From Cytophagales bacterium (GTDB lineage Bacteria > Bacteroidota > Bacteroidia > Cytophagales > Cyclobacteriaceae): DNA of 64,000 nucleotides. Shown here piece by piece: positions 46,194 to 55,151 of this stretch. The notes beneath the pieces were generated by a model. The model saw only the letters and a program-made list of their open reading frames with translations, searched no databases and had not been told where the DNA came from. The translations under genes were made by a program, and so were the position numbers. The first letter of the stretch is position 1. Every line of letters begins with the position of its first letter. The stretch spans positions 1 to 64,000 of the forward strand of contig JANYHW010000132.1 of assembly GCA_025358885.1 (NCBI GenBank). Direction: 5' to 3'.

Positions 46194-46771
46194 ATTCCTT
46201 TCTCTTCCTGGCCCAGGTGCATTGCCACTTTTTCCTTCAACAAGTTTCTCGCCCTGAACAAATAATTTTTCACTGTTCCCTCCGGCATCTCTGTCACTAA
46301 ACCAATCTCTGCATAGTTCATGCCTTCCAGGTGATACAAAGTAAGTACACTTTTATATTGTACAGGCAATTGTTCAATTAATTTTATTACCCATTCTTCC
46401 AAATCTTTTTCTGACAAGATCTCTTCCGGATCTTCCGCCTCCACAAACTTCTCGGCCCAGGTTTCGTCTTCCGGCCATTCGGCAAACTCCATCTTTTGCT
46501 TCCGCATGTGGTTGATGGCATGGCGGTAGGCAATAGTAGCAATCCATGTACTGAGTCTCGACTGAAAATTGAACTCCGAAATCTTGTCAAAGACCTTCAG
46601 AAACACGTCCTGGCAGAGTTCCTCACGGTCTTCGGCGCTTTTTATCAGCCTGCCAACCATGTGGGCCACGAGCTTCTCGTTCTGCTGAATTAGCAGCCGA
46701 AACGCCCGTTTATCTCCGTTTTTTACCCTGGAGACAAAGGCCCGATCATCTGTCATTTTAAGGTTGGACAC
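46190..46771 (-). CDS. ECF-type RNA polymerase sigma-70 factor
   Basis: A 193-residue extracytoplasmic-function sigma factor. Region 2 has EELCQDVFLKVFDKISEF and STWIATIAYRHAINHMRKQK (core binding and -10 recognition). Region 4 has VLTLYHLEGMNYAEIG and GTVKNYLFRARNLLKEKV (helix-turn-helix). It starts with GTG at 46771. An ATG five codons later is also possible. The next gene overlaps by four bases. A TonB receptor lies nearby but on the opposite strand. Confidence 0.93.
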   Translation of the reverse strand: MSNLKMTDDRAFVSRVKNGDKRAFRLLIQQNEKLVAHMVGRLIKSAEDREELCQDVFLKVFDKISEFNFQSRLSTWIATIAYRHAINHMRKQKMEFAEWPEDETWAEKFVEAEDPEEILSEKDLEEWVIKLIEQLPVQYKSVLTLYHLEGMNYAEIGLVTEMPEGTVKNYLFRARNLLKEKVAMHLGQEEKGI

Positions 46772-46935
46772 TAAAATACCTTTGGATGTTGCAGAAAGTA
46801 CGGATTTTTTAATGCCTGGACCACAATTTCACTACCCTCCTCCGACAGTTCAATTCACTCAAAAAATAATCAACCTCCCTGCAACATCCCCAACCGCATG
46901 GGTGTCTTACCTCCCAAAACAAAAAACAATTAGCC

Positions 46936-47292
46936 ATGGACAATTCCTTAAGAGAAGTATTGATGCCTATAACCATATTCGGTAGTTTCGGCACGGCCGT
47001 TTATTTTTTTACAAAAGTGATGACCGACTACCTGCTCAAGAAGAAAATGGTGGACAAAGGTTTTGTAAATGAAGACACCCAGGCCATCTTTAAACAGCAT
47101 ATCGTCAAGGACAATAAATTCACTTCTCTCAAATGGGGGCTAATCATCTTCTTTGCAGGGATGTCTTTGATCATCATGGAGTATATTCCTGCGAGACCGG
47201 AGTCTCCCCTGCCCTACGGACTGTTTGCCGTCTCTGTCTCCCTGGGGTTTCTTATTTACTATTTCATGGTAAAGAAAGATTCCAAAGAATAA
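46936..47292 (+). CDS. DUF6249-like small membrane protein
   Basis: A 118-residue protein with three hydrophobic segments (about 8-30, 65-84, 91-109). The middle region DYLLKKKMVDKGFVNEDTQAIF is soluble. The pattern (a conserved LLKKKMVDKG tract between spans, with short polar tails) resembles the DUF6249 family of Bacteroidota. Function unknown. It is divergent from the sigma gene, 164 bases apart, and ends at a terminator that separates it from the permease. Confidence 0.7.
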   Translation: MDNSLREVLMPITIFGSFGTAVYFFTKVMTDYLLKKKMVDKGFVNEDTQAIFKQHIVKDNKFTSLKWGLIIFFAGMSLIIMEYIPARPESPLPYGLFAVSVSLGFLIYYFMVKKDSKE

Positions 47293-47314
47293 ACCTGTAA
47301 CAATTCAAATAAAG

Positions 47315-47342
47315 GGCCGTCTTGTGGATGGCCTGTTTTTTT
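47315..47342 (+). terminator. Rho-independent terminator after the DUF6249-like gene
   Basis: GGCCGTC (47315-47321) pairs with GATGGCC (47327-47333), one wobble, across a five-base loop. It is followed by TG and seven T (47336-47342). Confidence 0.85.
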
Positions 47343-47361
47343 CACCATCAAGAGAATTCGC

Positions 47362-49782
47362 ATGCTCAAGAATTACTTCAAAACTGCACTGAGAAGCCTT
47401 AGCCGCCACAGGTTCTTTTCTTTCATCAATATTTTCGGTCTCGCCATCAGCATGTCCGTTTGCATGGGCATCATCATGCTGGTGGCCGACCAAATGATGT
47501 ATGATCGATATAACACAAAGCGCGACCGCATCTATCGTGTGAATACTATTCCATTAGGCAAGGAAGGTCAGGAATTCACGGAGATGGCGACGACCACGCT
47601 GCCACTCAAGCAGGAACTTCTCGAAAACTACACCGGAGTTGAAAAGGCTGTACGCATCAGCCGGGGCTTTGCGAATAACTGGATTGAATTTGATCAGAAC
47701 GTAAACATACCCGTGGCCGGATATTACGCTGACCCGGAAGTGCTGGAGGTATTTCAATACGAACTTGAATACGGCAACTCAAAAACTGCACTGATAGAAC
47801 CTTACACAGTTGTCTTGACAAAGGCCGCCGCTAAGAAATTGTTTCGACAAGAAAATCCGGTTGGCGAGTCTTTCAAGGTGGGCGATAAAGGAACCTATAA
47901 AGTTACCGGCGTCCTGAAGGACACCAATCATAAATCGCATATAGTGTTTGATGCGTTGGCCAGCATGGCATCTGTAAAGAGTCTGGAAACAGGAGACAAA
48001 CGCGAAAAAAGTCTGGATAACTGGTACAACTATACGTCGGGATGGATTTATCTCCTTCTTGAAGAAGGAAAGGCCCCGGCGGATATTATTCCTAACCTCG
48101 AGAAAATTCAGGCGAATCATTTTACCACCCTCACCAACCCGGACACCCAACGCAAAGTAAGGTATGCTTTACAAAACATAATGAACATTACTCCCGGCCC
48201 GTTCATCAATAACCCAATAGGTCCATTCTTGCCATGGATGTTTATTTACTTCTTTGCGGGACTTGCGGGTGTCGTGATGCTAACCTCGTGTTTCAACTTC
48301 ACCAACCTGTCCATAGCCCGTTCCCTTACCCGTGCGCGGGAGATTGGCGTGCGCAAGGTAACTGGTGCCATGCGCTGGCAGATATTTGTGCAATTTCTGA
48401 CTGAGTCCATCCTGGTGGCCCTGTTTTCGCTGGTTGCGGCATTCCTTCTGCTTGTGCTGGTGAAGCCCCTTATGATGAAGTTGAGTTTCGCCCGTATGAT
48501 GAAGTGGAACCTGGAAGCCAACTATTACGTTTACGGGGTCTTCTTTCTCTTTGCCCTCATCGTGGGAATCCTCGCCGGTATTTTCCCTGCCATTGTGCTA
48601 AGTGGCTTTCAGCCGGTAAAAGTGCTAAAAAGTCTCAACTCAATTAAGCTCTTCTCAAACATGGGTTTGCGAAAAGCCTTGTTAATCTCCCAGTTCACCT
48701 TTTCCCTGATCTTCATTCTAACGGTCATAGTAGTATTCAATCAACTGAATCTCTTTATGCGCGCCGACCACGGATTCAGCATGGAGAATAAAATTATTGT
48801 TCAATTGAACGATACATCACCAGACGCCCTGAAGACGGAATTGCTCAAACACAACAACATCGAAAGTGTTTCTGCGGCATCGCACATTCCGGCCGCAGGA
48901 ACCCAATATGGGGCAGGGTTTAAGAAATCACTGGATGAAAAAGACTGGACTGAGTTGTACTACTATGCAGTGGATGAGGACTATCTGAAGAACATTGATG
49001 TTCCACTGGTGGCAGGCCGGTACTTCGCTGCCGCGGATGGGGCGTCAAATAAAAACTTCATCGTCGTCAATGAAAAAACGGTGGAGACGTTTCACCTGGG
49101 AGCACCCCTTGATGCCATAGGCCAGGAAATCATTTATAAAAATGACTCTTCAAAGAGAAAGATTATCGGGGTGGTCAAAGACTATAATCATCAAATGCTC
49201 ATGGAGAAAATTGATGCCATGGTCCTGATCGTCGATCCAAAACAATATTATCTCCTGCAAATAAAATATTCTGGCAGTTATGAAGGAGCTGTCGCAGCAG
49301 TTGAAGAAGCCTGGACGAAAATCAACCCCAACCTGAAGGTCGACTATAAAGATTTTGCCAATGAGGTCCACAAACTTTATGACCTCCTGTTTGGTGATAT
49401 TGTCCATGTGATGGGTGTTGTTTCCTTTTTGGCCATTTTGATTTCCTGCCTCGGCTTGCTGGGCATGGCAACCTACAGCACGGAGACGCGCATTAAAGAA
49501 ATTTCCATTCGTAAAGTTTTGGGGAGCAGCAATGGATCATTGGTGTATTTGCTTTCAAAAGGTTTTATCGCAATCCTGTTGATTGCGATAGCGATTGCGG
49601 TCCCGGCTGCCTATTTCCTGAACAACATGTGGTTAGAACTTCTCGCGTATCACGTGACCATTGATGTTTCGGTTATATTCCTCGGCGTATTTGTTCTGAT
49701 TGTTTTCGGGGTCTTAACCATAGGTTCGCAGACGTGGAGGGCGACTTTTGTTAATCCCGTGGAAAATTTGAAGAGTGAGTGA
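47362..49782 (+). CDS. ABC transporter permease of the MacB/FtsX type, without an ATPase neighbour
   Basis: An 806-residue membrane protein with the typical double layout. The first membrane helix is near 21-45 (FFSFINIFGLAISMSV) with a MacB-like periplasmic domain to about 280. FtsX helices follow at about 290-315, 345-375 and 395-415. A second MacB/FtsX repeat runs from about 430 to the end, including GVLTIGSQTWRATFVNPVENL. Bacteroidota have many such large permeases. The ATPase is usually elsewhere. Its ligand (a peptide or lipid) is not seen. It starts 20 bases after a terminator. Confidence 0.92.
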   Translation: MLKNYFKTALRSLSRHRFFSFINIFGLAISMSVCMGIIMLVADQMMYDRYNTKRDRIYRVNTIPLGKEGQEFTEMATTTLPLKQELLENYTGVEKAVRISRGFANNWIEFDQNVNIPVAGYYADPEVLEVFQYELEYGNSKTALIEPYTVVLTKAAAKKLFRQENPVGESFKVGDKGTYKVTGVLKDTNHKSHIVFDALASMASVKSLETGDKREKSLDNWYNYTSGWIYLLLEEGKAPADIIPNLEKIQANHFTTLTNPDTQRKVRYALQNIMNITPGPFINNPIGPFLPWMFIYFFAGLAGVVMLTSCFNFTNLSIARSLTRAREIGVRKVTGAMRWQIFVQFLTESILVALFSLVAAFLLLVLVKPLMMKLSFARMMKWNLEANYYVYGVFFLFALIVGILAGIFPAIVLSGFQPVKVLKSLNSIKLFSNMGLRKALLISQFTFSLIFILTVIVVFNQLNLFMRADHGFSMENKIIVQLNDTSPDALKTELLKHNNIESVSAASHIPAAGTQYGAGFKKSLDEKDWTELYYYAVDEDYLKNIDVPLVAGRYFAAADGASNKNFIVVNEKTVETFHLGAPLDAIGQEIIYKNDSSKRKIIGVVKDYNHQMLMEKIDAMVLIVDPKQYYLLQIKYSGSYEGAVAAVEEAWTKINPNLKVDYKDFANEVHKLYDLLFGDIVHVMGVVSFLAILISCLGLLGMATYSTETRIKEISIRKVLGSSNGSLVYLLSKGFIAILLIAIAIAVPAAYFLNNMWLELLAYHVTIDVSVIFLGVFVLIVFGVLTIGSQTWRATFVNPVENLKSE

Positions 49783-49813
49783 ACTCCTCAGGCCCCACCT
49801 GGTGGAGTGAGGT

Positions 49814-50479
49814 TTACATATTAAGATACTTCATCAACATATCCAGCCTTTCCTTGCTATCATCATCGCGGGGAGCCTCTTGATATCGGCCGATGACGCG
49901 ATAGCCGAATCGCTCGAGCGTCGCCACGATCCTGGAAAGGTCAAGTTGATTGATTTTTAAGGTGAGTTTGATCTTACCTCTGTCCAGCGGATCTTCCACC
50001 ATGGTACTGCTAATGACTTTTGCTTTGTTCTCTTCCACGTAGCGGCTGATCTCCGCCAGTGAATAGTCGATCAGGTCCATTGACAATACGAGAATGCCAC
50101 CTGGCATTTGAACAGATGCCGTCTGCGCAAAAGAGGCCATGATGTCTTGCACGGTGATGATCCCCACATATTGACCTTCATCATTGACCACGGCCACAAT
50201 GTTAAGCTTGTTTTCGCCGGCAATCCTGAGAATGTCAAAAAAATGCGACTCCAACCCAACGAAACATTCCTTACCTACGAGATTGAAATCACCCAGGTTT
50301 TTGTCGATGTCATTTGACTCGAGAATAATTTCCTCTGAGATAAATCCCAGGAGTTTTCCATCCTCAACCACCGGCAAGTAATTACAGCGGAACTCTTCCA
50401 TCCACACAATTGCCTTGTGGGCATCATCCGTCACTTTCAGCGGCGGAACCATGTGGTTGATAAGCTCTTCTGCGATCAT
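49814..50479 (-). CDS. Tandem CBS-domain protein with C-terminal ACT-like region
   Basis: A 221-residue protein with two CBS domains (about 1-60 and 75-130), seen as LPVVEDGKLLGFISEE and IVAVVNDEGQYVGIITVQD. An ACT-like region follows at about 140-205. Such AcuB-like proteins bind adenosine nucleotides. The stop-start overlap with the hydrolase gene is four bases. Exact ligand unknown. Confidence 0.85.
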   Translation of the reverse strand: MIAEELINHMVPPLKVTDDAHKAIVWMEEFRCNYLPVVEDGKLLGFISEEIILESNDIDKNLGDFNLVGKECFVGLESHFFDILRIAGENKLNIVAVVNDEGQYVGIITVQDIMASFAQTASVQMPGGILVLSMDLIDYSLAEISRYVEENKAKVISSTMVEDPLDRGKIKLTLKINQLDLSRIVATLERFGYRVIGRYQEAPRDDDSKERLDMLMKYLNM

Positions 50480-51237
50480 TTTGCAACAGGGGCTAAGAAT
50501 TCTTCTACAATCTCATTAAATTTTTCCGGATGTTCCATCATCGGAGCGTGGCAACATTTGTCAATGAAATGCAGCTCGGAGTTCGGAATCAACCGGTTAA
50601 ATTCATAGGCCACGGAGGGTGGCGTAATGGTATCATTTAATCCCCAAACCAGCAGGGTGGGAACCCCTATCCTGGGTAAATCATTTGCCAAATTATTTCG
50701 CTGAGCGGATTTGGCTATGGCCACAATTCGCATGCACTTGGGGATACTCTTGGTGGTTTCAAAAACTTCGTCGACCAATTCCCTGGACGCCACCAGAGGA
50801 TCATAAAAGGTATAGGCTACACGCTCCCGCACATAGTCGTAACTCCCCCTTCTTGGATAGGACCCGCCCATTGTATTCTCAAATAGTCCAGAACTACCTG
50901 TAAGCAAAAGCTTGTCCACTTTGGTGCTGTTGTGGAGTGTATAGAGCAAGCCAACGTGTCCGCCCAGGGAATTGCCCAGGATGATCATGTGATCCAGCTT
51001 CTTAAGCGCAACAAAATCCTCTACAAATTTCTGCAATCCTTCCAATCCCGCTTCTTTAATGGGCATTTCATAAATCGGCAACATTGGGATAACCACGCGA
51101 AAATGTTTTGCAAAACGGCTCACGACATCTTCCCAGTTGCTGAGGGCTCCAAACAGTCCATGCAGCAGCATCAGCACTTGTCCCGTGCCCTCATCTACGT
51201 ACTTGAATCCATTTTCCTCCTTGACGTTAAGCGCCAT
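50476..51237 (-). CDS. Alpha/beta hydrolase
   Basis: A 253-residue alpha/beta hydrolase. MLLHGLFGALSNW holds the oxyanion loop, ILGNSLGGHVGLL gives the nucleophile elbow with Ser, WGLNDTITP carries the acid Asp, and DKCCHAPMMEHP the His. Substrate unknown. It resembles the small esterase/MhpC-type group. The gene overlaps CBS by four bases and is 43 bases downstream of cvpA in a minus-strand operon. Confidence 0.88.
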   Translation of the reverse strand: MALNVKEENGFKYVDEGTGQVLMLLHGLFGALSNWEDVVSRFAKHFRVVIPMLPIYEMPIKEAGLEGLQKFVEDFVALKKLDHMIILGNSLGGHVGLLYTLHNSTKVDKLLLTGSSGLFENTMGGSYPRRGSYDYVRERVAYTFYDPLVASRELVDEVFETTKSIPKCMRIVAIAKSAQRNNLANDLPRIGVPTLLVWGLNDTITPPSVAYEFNRLIPNSELHFIDKCCHAPMMEHPEKFNEIVEEFLAPVAK

Positions 51238-51280
51238 CGTGCTGGAATTTCCGTGATAAGTAAGCGAAAAATATCTGTAG

Positions 51281-51787
51281 TTAGAATTGCCTGAAGATTT
51301 CTTTGAAAACAGGGATAAAGCTTCCGATCCAGTCTGCGGTAAGTGGAGCGAGCTTTGCGGTGAATGGATAAAGCCATGATCCTTCAGTCCATTCTGACTT
51401 AAGAGAAATTCTTAGTGAGTCCAGAATCCAGATGACGATGCTCAAAAGAAACAGTGTTTTGAATGCACCCAGTACAGCTCCCATACTTTGATCAACGGTG
51501 CCCAAAAAAGATTTGTCAATGGATTGTTTTACCATCTTTCCCAATATCCTCACGAGTATTACGACAATTATAAATATGATAACGAATGAAAGGTATGGCA
51601 ACGTGCTTTTGTCGGCATGAAATTTTTCCTGCAGGAAGAGCATCCCCTCTCCCATAAGCTTAAACCCTGCCAGGACACCAAGAATTATGGCAACCAGGGA
51701 AATCAGCTCCATCAGGAAGCCTTCCTTGTAGCCACTCCACGCGCCACCAATCAAAAGCAAAATCAAAAAAATGTCGGCGATACTCAA
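51281..51787 (-). CDS. CvpA-family membrane protein
   Basis: A 168-residue protein with four membrane spans (about 4-22, 30-45, 60-82 and 100-120). CvpA signature parts are ADIFLILLLIGGAWSGYKEGF and DQSMGAVLGAFKTLFLLSIV. It is linked to colicin V export in E. coli. In other bacteria it is a general inner-membrane protein. It overlaps yqeY by four bases. Confidence 0.88.
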   Translation of the reverse strand: MSIADIFLILLLIGGAWSGYKEGFLMELISLVAIILGVLAGFKLMGEGMLFLQEKFHADKSTLPYLSFVIIFIIVVILVRILGKMVKQSIDKSFLGTVDQSMGAVLGAFKTLFLLSIVIWILDSLRISLKSEWTEGSWLYPFTAKLAPLTADWIGSFIPVFKEIFRQF

Positions 51788-52236
51788 GCTGTCAGAAGTT
51801 TTTTGACGAGTTCAGAAATCAATTTGCCATCGGCTTTCCCTGCAAGCGATTTTGTTGCCGTACCCATTACCTTTCCCATGTCCTGTGGACCCTTTGCTCC
51901 CACCTGAGCAATAATCTCCTTCAGTGCTTCGCTGATCTCGACCTCTGAAAGCTGCTTCGGCAAGTAACGACTGATCACTTCGAGTTGGAAGTTTTCGCGT
52001 TGAGCCAAATCCTGACGGCCTTCTTTTTGAAAGATCTCGGCTGATTCCTTCCGTTGCTTAGCGGCCTTCATCAGCAATTTATTTTCAACATCAACGGCGA
52101 TTTCCGCGCTCACTCCCTTTTCCGTCTCGGCCAGGAGGATCATTGACTTGATGCTTCGGAGTGCTTCCAGTTCCTCTTTGTTCTTGGCCAGCATTGCCTT
52201 CTTGATGTCGGTATCGATAGTGGTTTTCAGTGACAT
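51784..52236 (-). CDS. GatB/YqeY domain protein
   Basis: About 150 residues from the ATG at 52236 (MSLKTTIDTDIKKAML). The open frame upstream adds 13 residues without family fit. The family core is EALRSIKSMILLAETEKG, then EISRYLPKQLSE as QLEVISRYLPKQL, and KGPQDMGKVMGTATKSLAGKADG. YqeY resembles the tRNA-binding tail of the GatB amidotransferase. Function remains unclear. First gene of the yqeY-cvpA-hydrolase-CBS run. Confidence 0.88.
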   Translation of the reverse strand: MSLKTTIDTDIKKAMLAKNKEELEALRSIKSMILLAETEKGVSAEIAVDVENKLLMKAAKQRKESAEIFQKEGRQDLAQRENFQLEVISRYLPKQLSEVEISEALKEIIAQVGAKGPQDMGKVMGTATKSLAGKADGKLISELVKKLLTA

Positions 52237-52285
52237 GATTGTGTATTTTCGCTCAAAGTTATCGAACGAAATCACTTATTAACAA

Positions 52286-53002
52286 ATGACGCGTCTCAGT
52301 GTCAATATCAACAAGATTGCCACCCTAAGAAATGCCCGCGGGGCGAATAACCCGGACGTGATCAAAACAGCGAGCGATTGCGAGCGTTTTGGGGCACAGG
52401 GCATTACCGTTCACCCAAGGCCTGATGAAAGGCACATCCGGTACAGTGATGTATTGCAATTGATGCAAACCGTTACGACTGAATTCAACATCGAAGGCTA
52501 TCCGGACGAACGTTTTATCAATATCATCAGAGAAGTAAGACCGGCACAGGCAACACTTGTTCCTGATCCTCCCGGAGTGCTTACCTCAAACGCCGGCTGG
52601 GATACCCTGCACAACCAGGAATTCCTGAAGAAAGTCATTAGCGAAATCAAAGACCTTGGTGTGCGGGTTTCTGTTTTTGTCGATCCGTCCGTCAAAATGG
52701 TGGAAGGTGCATCAAAGGCCGGAAGCGACCGAATAGAACTTTATACAGAACCCTACGCCTCTCATTATTTGCTTGACCCAGCCAAAGCAGTAGCTCCTTA
52801 TCAAATTGCTGCAACTGCTGCGACAAAACTCGGATTGGGGATCAACGCCGGCCACGACCTCGACCTACATAACCTGCGCTATCTGAAGCAATCTATTCCA
52901 TTCCTCGATGAAGTATCCATCGGACATGCCCTCATTTGTGATGCCTTGTACCTTGGACTGGAGAACACAATCCAACTCTATTTGAGAGAACTTAATTCGT
53001 AA
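52286..53002 (+). CDS. pdxJ: Pyridoxine 5'-phosphate synthase
   Basis: A 238-residue TIM barrel that joins DXP and 3-amino-1-hydroxyacetone phosphate to form pyridoxine phosphate. The N-terminus [27 protein letters not shown] (catalytic loop), and [14 protein letters not shown] with NAGHDL are family signatures. [20 protein letters not shown] closes the barrel. It is divergent from yqeY and ends four bases before a convergent AhpD-like gene. Confidence 0.96.
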   Translation: MTRLSVNINKIATLRNARGANNPDVIKTASDCERFGAQGITVHPRPDERHIRYSDVLQLMQTVTTEFNIEGYPDERFINIIREVRPAQATLVPDPPGVLTSNAGWDTLHNQEFLKKVISEIKDLGVRVSVFVDPSVKMVEGASKAGSDRIELYTEPYASHYLLDPAKAVAPYQIAATAATKLGLGINAGHDLDLHNLRYLKQSIPFLDEVSIGHALICDALYLGLENTIQLYLRELNS

Positions 53003-53005
53003 TTT

Positions 53006-53551
53006 TTAGTTCTTTCCCGGCAACACATATCCTTTCTCTCCCAGTCTTTTTCCCATTTCCTCATAGGCCATAGGATCGGTGGGCGTAAAACTCGCCAGGC
53101 CATCGACATAGCGATTGAACATAGAGAAAGTGGCAGCGATCAGCACAGTATCATGAATATCACGGTCTGTAGCGCCCGCCTTCCGGGCGGCCTCAATATC
53201 CGTTTGGTTTACGTCCTTACCACTTTGTTGGACCTTTCCGGCGATATTCAAAAGTGTTTTGAGTTTTTGACTGATGGGTGCAGTATCATATTGTTCTAAT
53301 ACCAGGTCCACAACTTGTTTATTATCCTTAAAAAGAAAACGTGACGCTGCCGCATGACTGTCTCTGCAGAACTTGCACTCATTCCGCGATGAAACATAAG
53401 CCGCAATCAACTCGCGTTCTGCCTCGGTGAGCGGAGATTCGCCACGCAAAACAACTTGTGCCAGGGCGTACAAATGCTGTCCGCTTTCAGGGCGAAACAT
53501 CACCAGACTGCGTATGCCCGGAACACCCTCGGGTACTGAAATGTGTGCCAT
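53006..53551 (-). CDS. AhpD-like carboxymuconolactone-decarboxylase family protein, paralogue 1
   Basis: About 181 residues from the ATG at 53551, where a purine-rich AGGAGGAAGAAAG lies just upstream. The longer frame adds 45 residues without family match. ECKFCRDSHAA supplies the redox CxxC pair (Cys59, Cys62) and His66. ERELIAAYVS and the C-terminal IHDTVLIAATFSMFNRYVDG match peroxidase-related AhpD proteins. It is a close paralogue of the genes at 58201 and 59999, with identical motif positions. Activity (peroxidase) is inferred from family. Confidence 0.88.
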   Translation of the reverse strand: MAHISVPEGVPGIRSLVMFRPESGQHLYALAQVVLRGESPLTEAERELIAAYVSSRNECKFCRDSHAAASRFLFKDNKQVVDLVLEQYDTAPISQKLKTLLNIAGKVQQSGKDVNQTDIEAARKAGATDRDIHDTVLIAATFSMFNRYVDGLASFTPTDPMAYEEMGKRLGEKGYVLPGKN

Positions 53552-53661
53552 CTTTCTTCCTCCTTTAAATTCTATTGCTTCATCGATGCGGAAGCACTCG
53601 CTAAAATAGCTGATTTGAAATCTATTTTTGTCATAACTTTCATTGATTGAATCGATCTCCA

Positions 53662-54549
53662 ATGGAAGAACCTCAGAATTTACCATCCGGGAACAAATGG
53701 CTTAAAGGCCTGTCCCTAATCTTCCTCCTGTTGTTTGGAATATTCTGGTCGCTGGGTACTTTTTTCTTTTGGGTACTGGGGGGATTGTCCGTCATTTTCG
53801 CTCTGCTCGCACTGAGTTCGTCCGGAATCAAGTTCCCTTCTTTTGATCCATTTTCACAAACGACCAATCCTTACCCTCCGAAGGGGTCCGGGACTTCAGT
53901 TCGTACACCATGGAATCCCCTCCGCGTCATCTTGATTGTCATGGGTGCCGTTCTGGTAATTTCAATTCTTATTAATCTCTTTTCCAATTCAGATCAAGCA
54001 CCGGTTGAGGACACTTCCGATTCAAACCAATCGGAACCTGAACAGGATGGTGATGCAACCCCTTTGGTTGACAAGGGGAATGTTTTCTTTAACCAATCGC
54101 AGTATGACTCTGCTCTTCGTTACTATGGAATGGCCCTGAAGGTAGATCCAAGCGATCAGTACGCACAATACAACAGGGCCCTGGTCTTCTTTATGACGAA
54201 AGATTACCGGATGTCCATCGGCATGATCAAGAAATGTCTGAGGGAACATCCTGATTATAATGAGGCCTGGTGGCTCCTGGGTGATGGCTACTATTCAACG
54301 AACAAGTATGATTCTGCGGCTGCAAGCCTTGAGAGGGCGTACAACAACGAATTCAAGGATCCTAGTTTCTTACAATTACTCGGAGATGTATACCAGGCCC
54401 AAAGCAACAATTCAAAGGCTACTGAATTGTACAAGAAAGTTGTCGAGCAAGACACTACAAAACTTGAAGTGTATCAGAAACTGATTGCCCTGGATCCCGA
54501 CAACGCGGATTTCTACAGGTCAAAGGTAAAGTCATTGTCCTCGAAGTAA
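53662..54549 (+). CDS. TPR protein with two N-terminal membrane spans
   Basis: About 295 residues from the ATG at 53662 (the TTG upstream is less likely). Two hydrophobic spans (about 15-50 and 85-105) come first, then an acidic linker, then TPRs from about 135 to the end, such as YDSALRYYGMALKVDPSDQY and EAWWLLGDGYYSTNKYDSAA. Not recognised as a named family. It is divergent from AhpD paralogue 1 and starts a two-gene unit with the 2H gene four bases downstream. Confidence 0.8.
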   Translation: MEEPQNLPSGNKWLKGLSLIFLLLFGIFWSLGTFFFWVLGGLSVIFALLALSSSGIKFPSFDPFSQTTNPYPPKGSGTSVRTPWNPLRVILIVMGAVLVISILINLFSNSDQAPVEDTSDSNQSEPEQDGDATPLVDKGNVFFNQSQYDSALRYYGMALKVDPSDQYAQYNRALVFFMTKDYRMSIGMIKKCLREHPDYNEAWWLLGDGYYSTNKYDSAAASLERAYNNEFKDPSFLQLLGDVYQAQSNNSKATELYKKVVEQDTTKLEVYQKLIALDPDNADFYRSKVKSLSSK

Positions 54550-54553
54550 GTCA

Positions 54554-55111
54554 ATGACTCCCGAGAAGGACCGGTATTTCATCGGCATCGTGCCGCCTTC
54601 GCCGGTCTATGATCAAGCCCTCGAACTTAAAAATTACTTCAAAGATACTTTCAAAAGTAAGGCATCGCTGAACTCACCTCCGCACATTACCCTTCATATG
54701 CCTTTTGAGTGGAAGGTGGCGAAGGAGTCGGAACTTATAGATTCAATACAACAATTGAGTTCAAGGCTAACCCCTGTTGAAATCAATTTGAAAGATTTTG
54801 ATTGTTTCTCACCTCGGGTCATCTTTATCAAGGTGGCCTATTCTGATGCGCTCAAAGTGATCCAGCAACGTGTCCACCAATTCTGCAAAAAGGAACTCGG
54901 AATATTCAATGCGGATTACAAGGATCGGCCCTTTCATCCTCACATCACAATTGCTTTTCGCGACCTTAAAAAACCAGCTTTCTTTCAGTCGTGGCAAGAG
55001 TTCAAACATAAAACATTTGACGCGCAGTTTCTTGCCAACAGCATGTGTTTGTTGAAACATGATGGAAAGAAATGGGAGGTGATGAGGAGGTTCATGCTGG
55101 CCGGCAACTAG
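54554..55111 (+). CDS. 2H phosphoesterase (2'-5' RNA ligase-like)
   Basis: A 185-residue protein with the two HxT motifs of the 2H superfamily: HITLHMPF near residue 45 and HPHITIAFRD near 135. Members cleave 2',3'-cyclic phosphates or ligate 2'-5' RNA. The region between matches the LigT/ThpR family in length. It is four bases after the TPR gene stop, so co-transcription is likely. The RNA substrate is not known. Confidence 0.88.
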   Translation: MTPEKDRYFIGIVPPSPVYDQALELKNYFKDTFKSKASLNSPPHITLHMPFEWKVAKESELIDSIQQLSSRLTPVEINLKDFDCFSPRVIFIKVAYSDALKVIQQRVHQFCKKELGIFNADYKDRPFHPHITIAFRDLKKPAFFQSWQEFKHKTFDAQFLANSMCLLKHDGKKWEVMRRFMLAGN

Positions 55112-55151
55112 CGACAGTTCGCTGTTAGGGAGGACTGTTGGTATCCTGATA

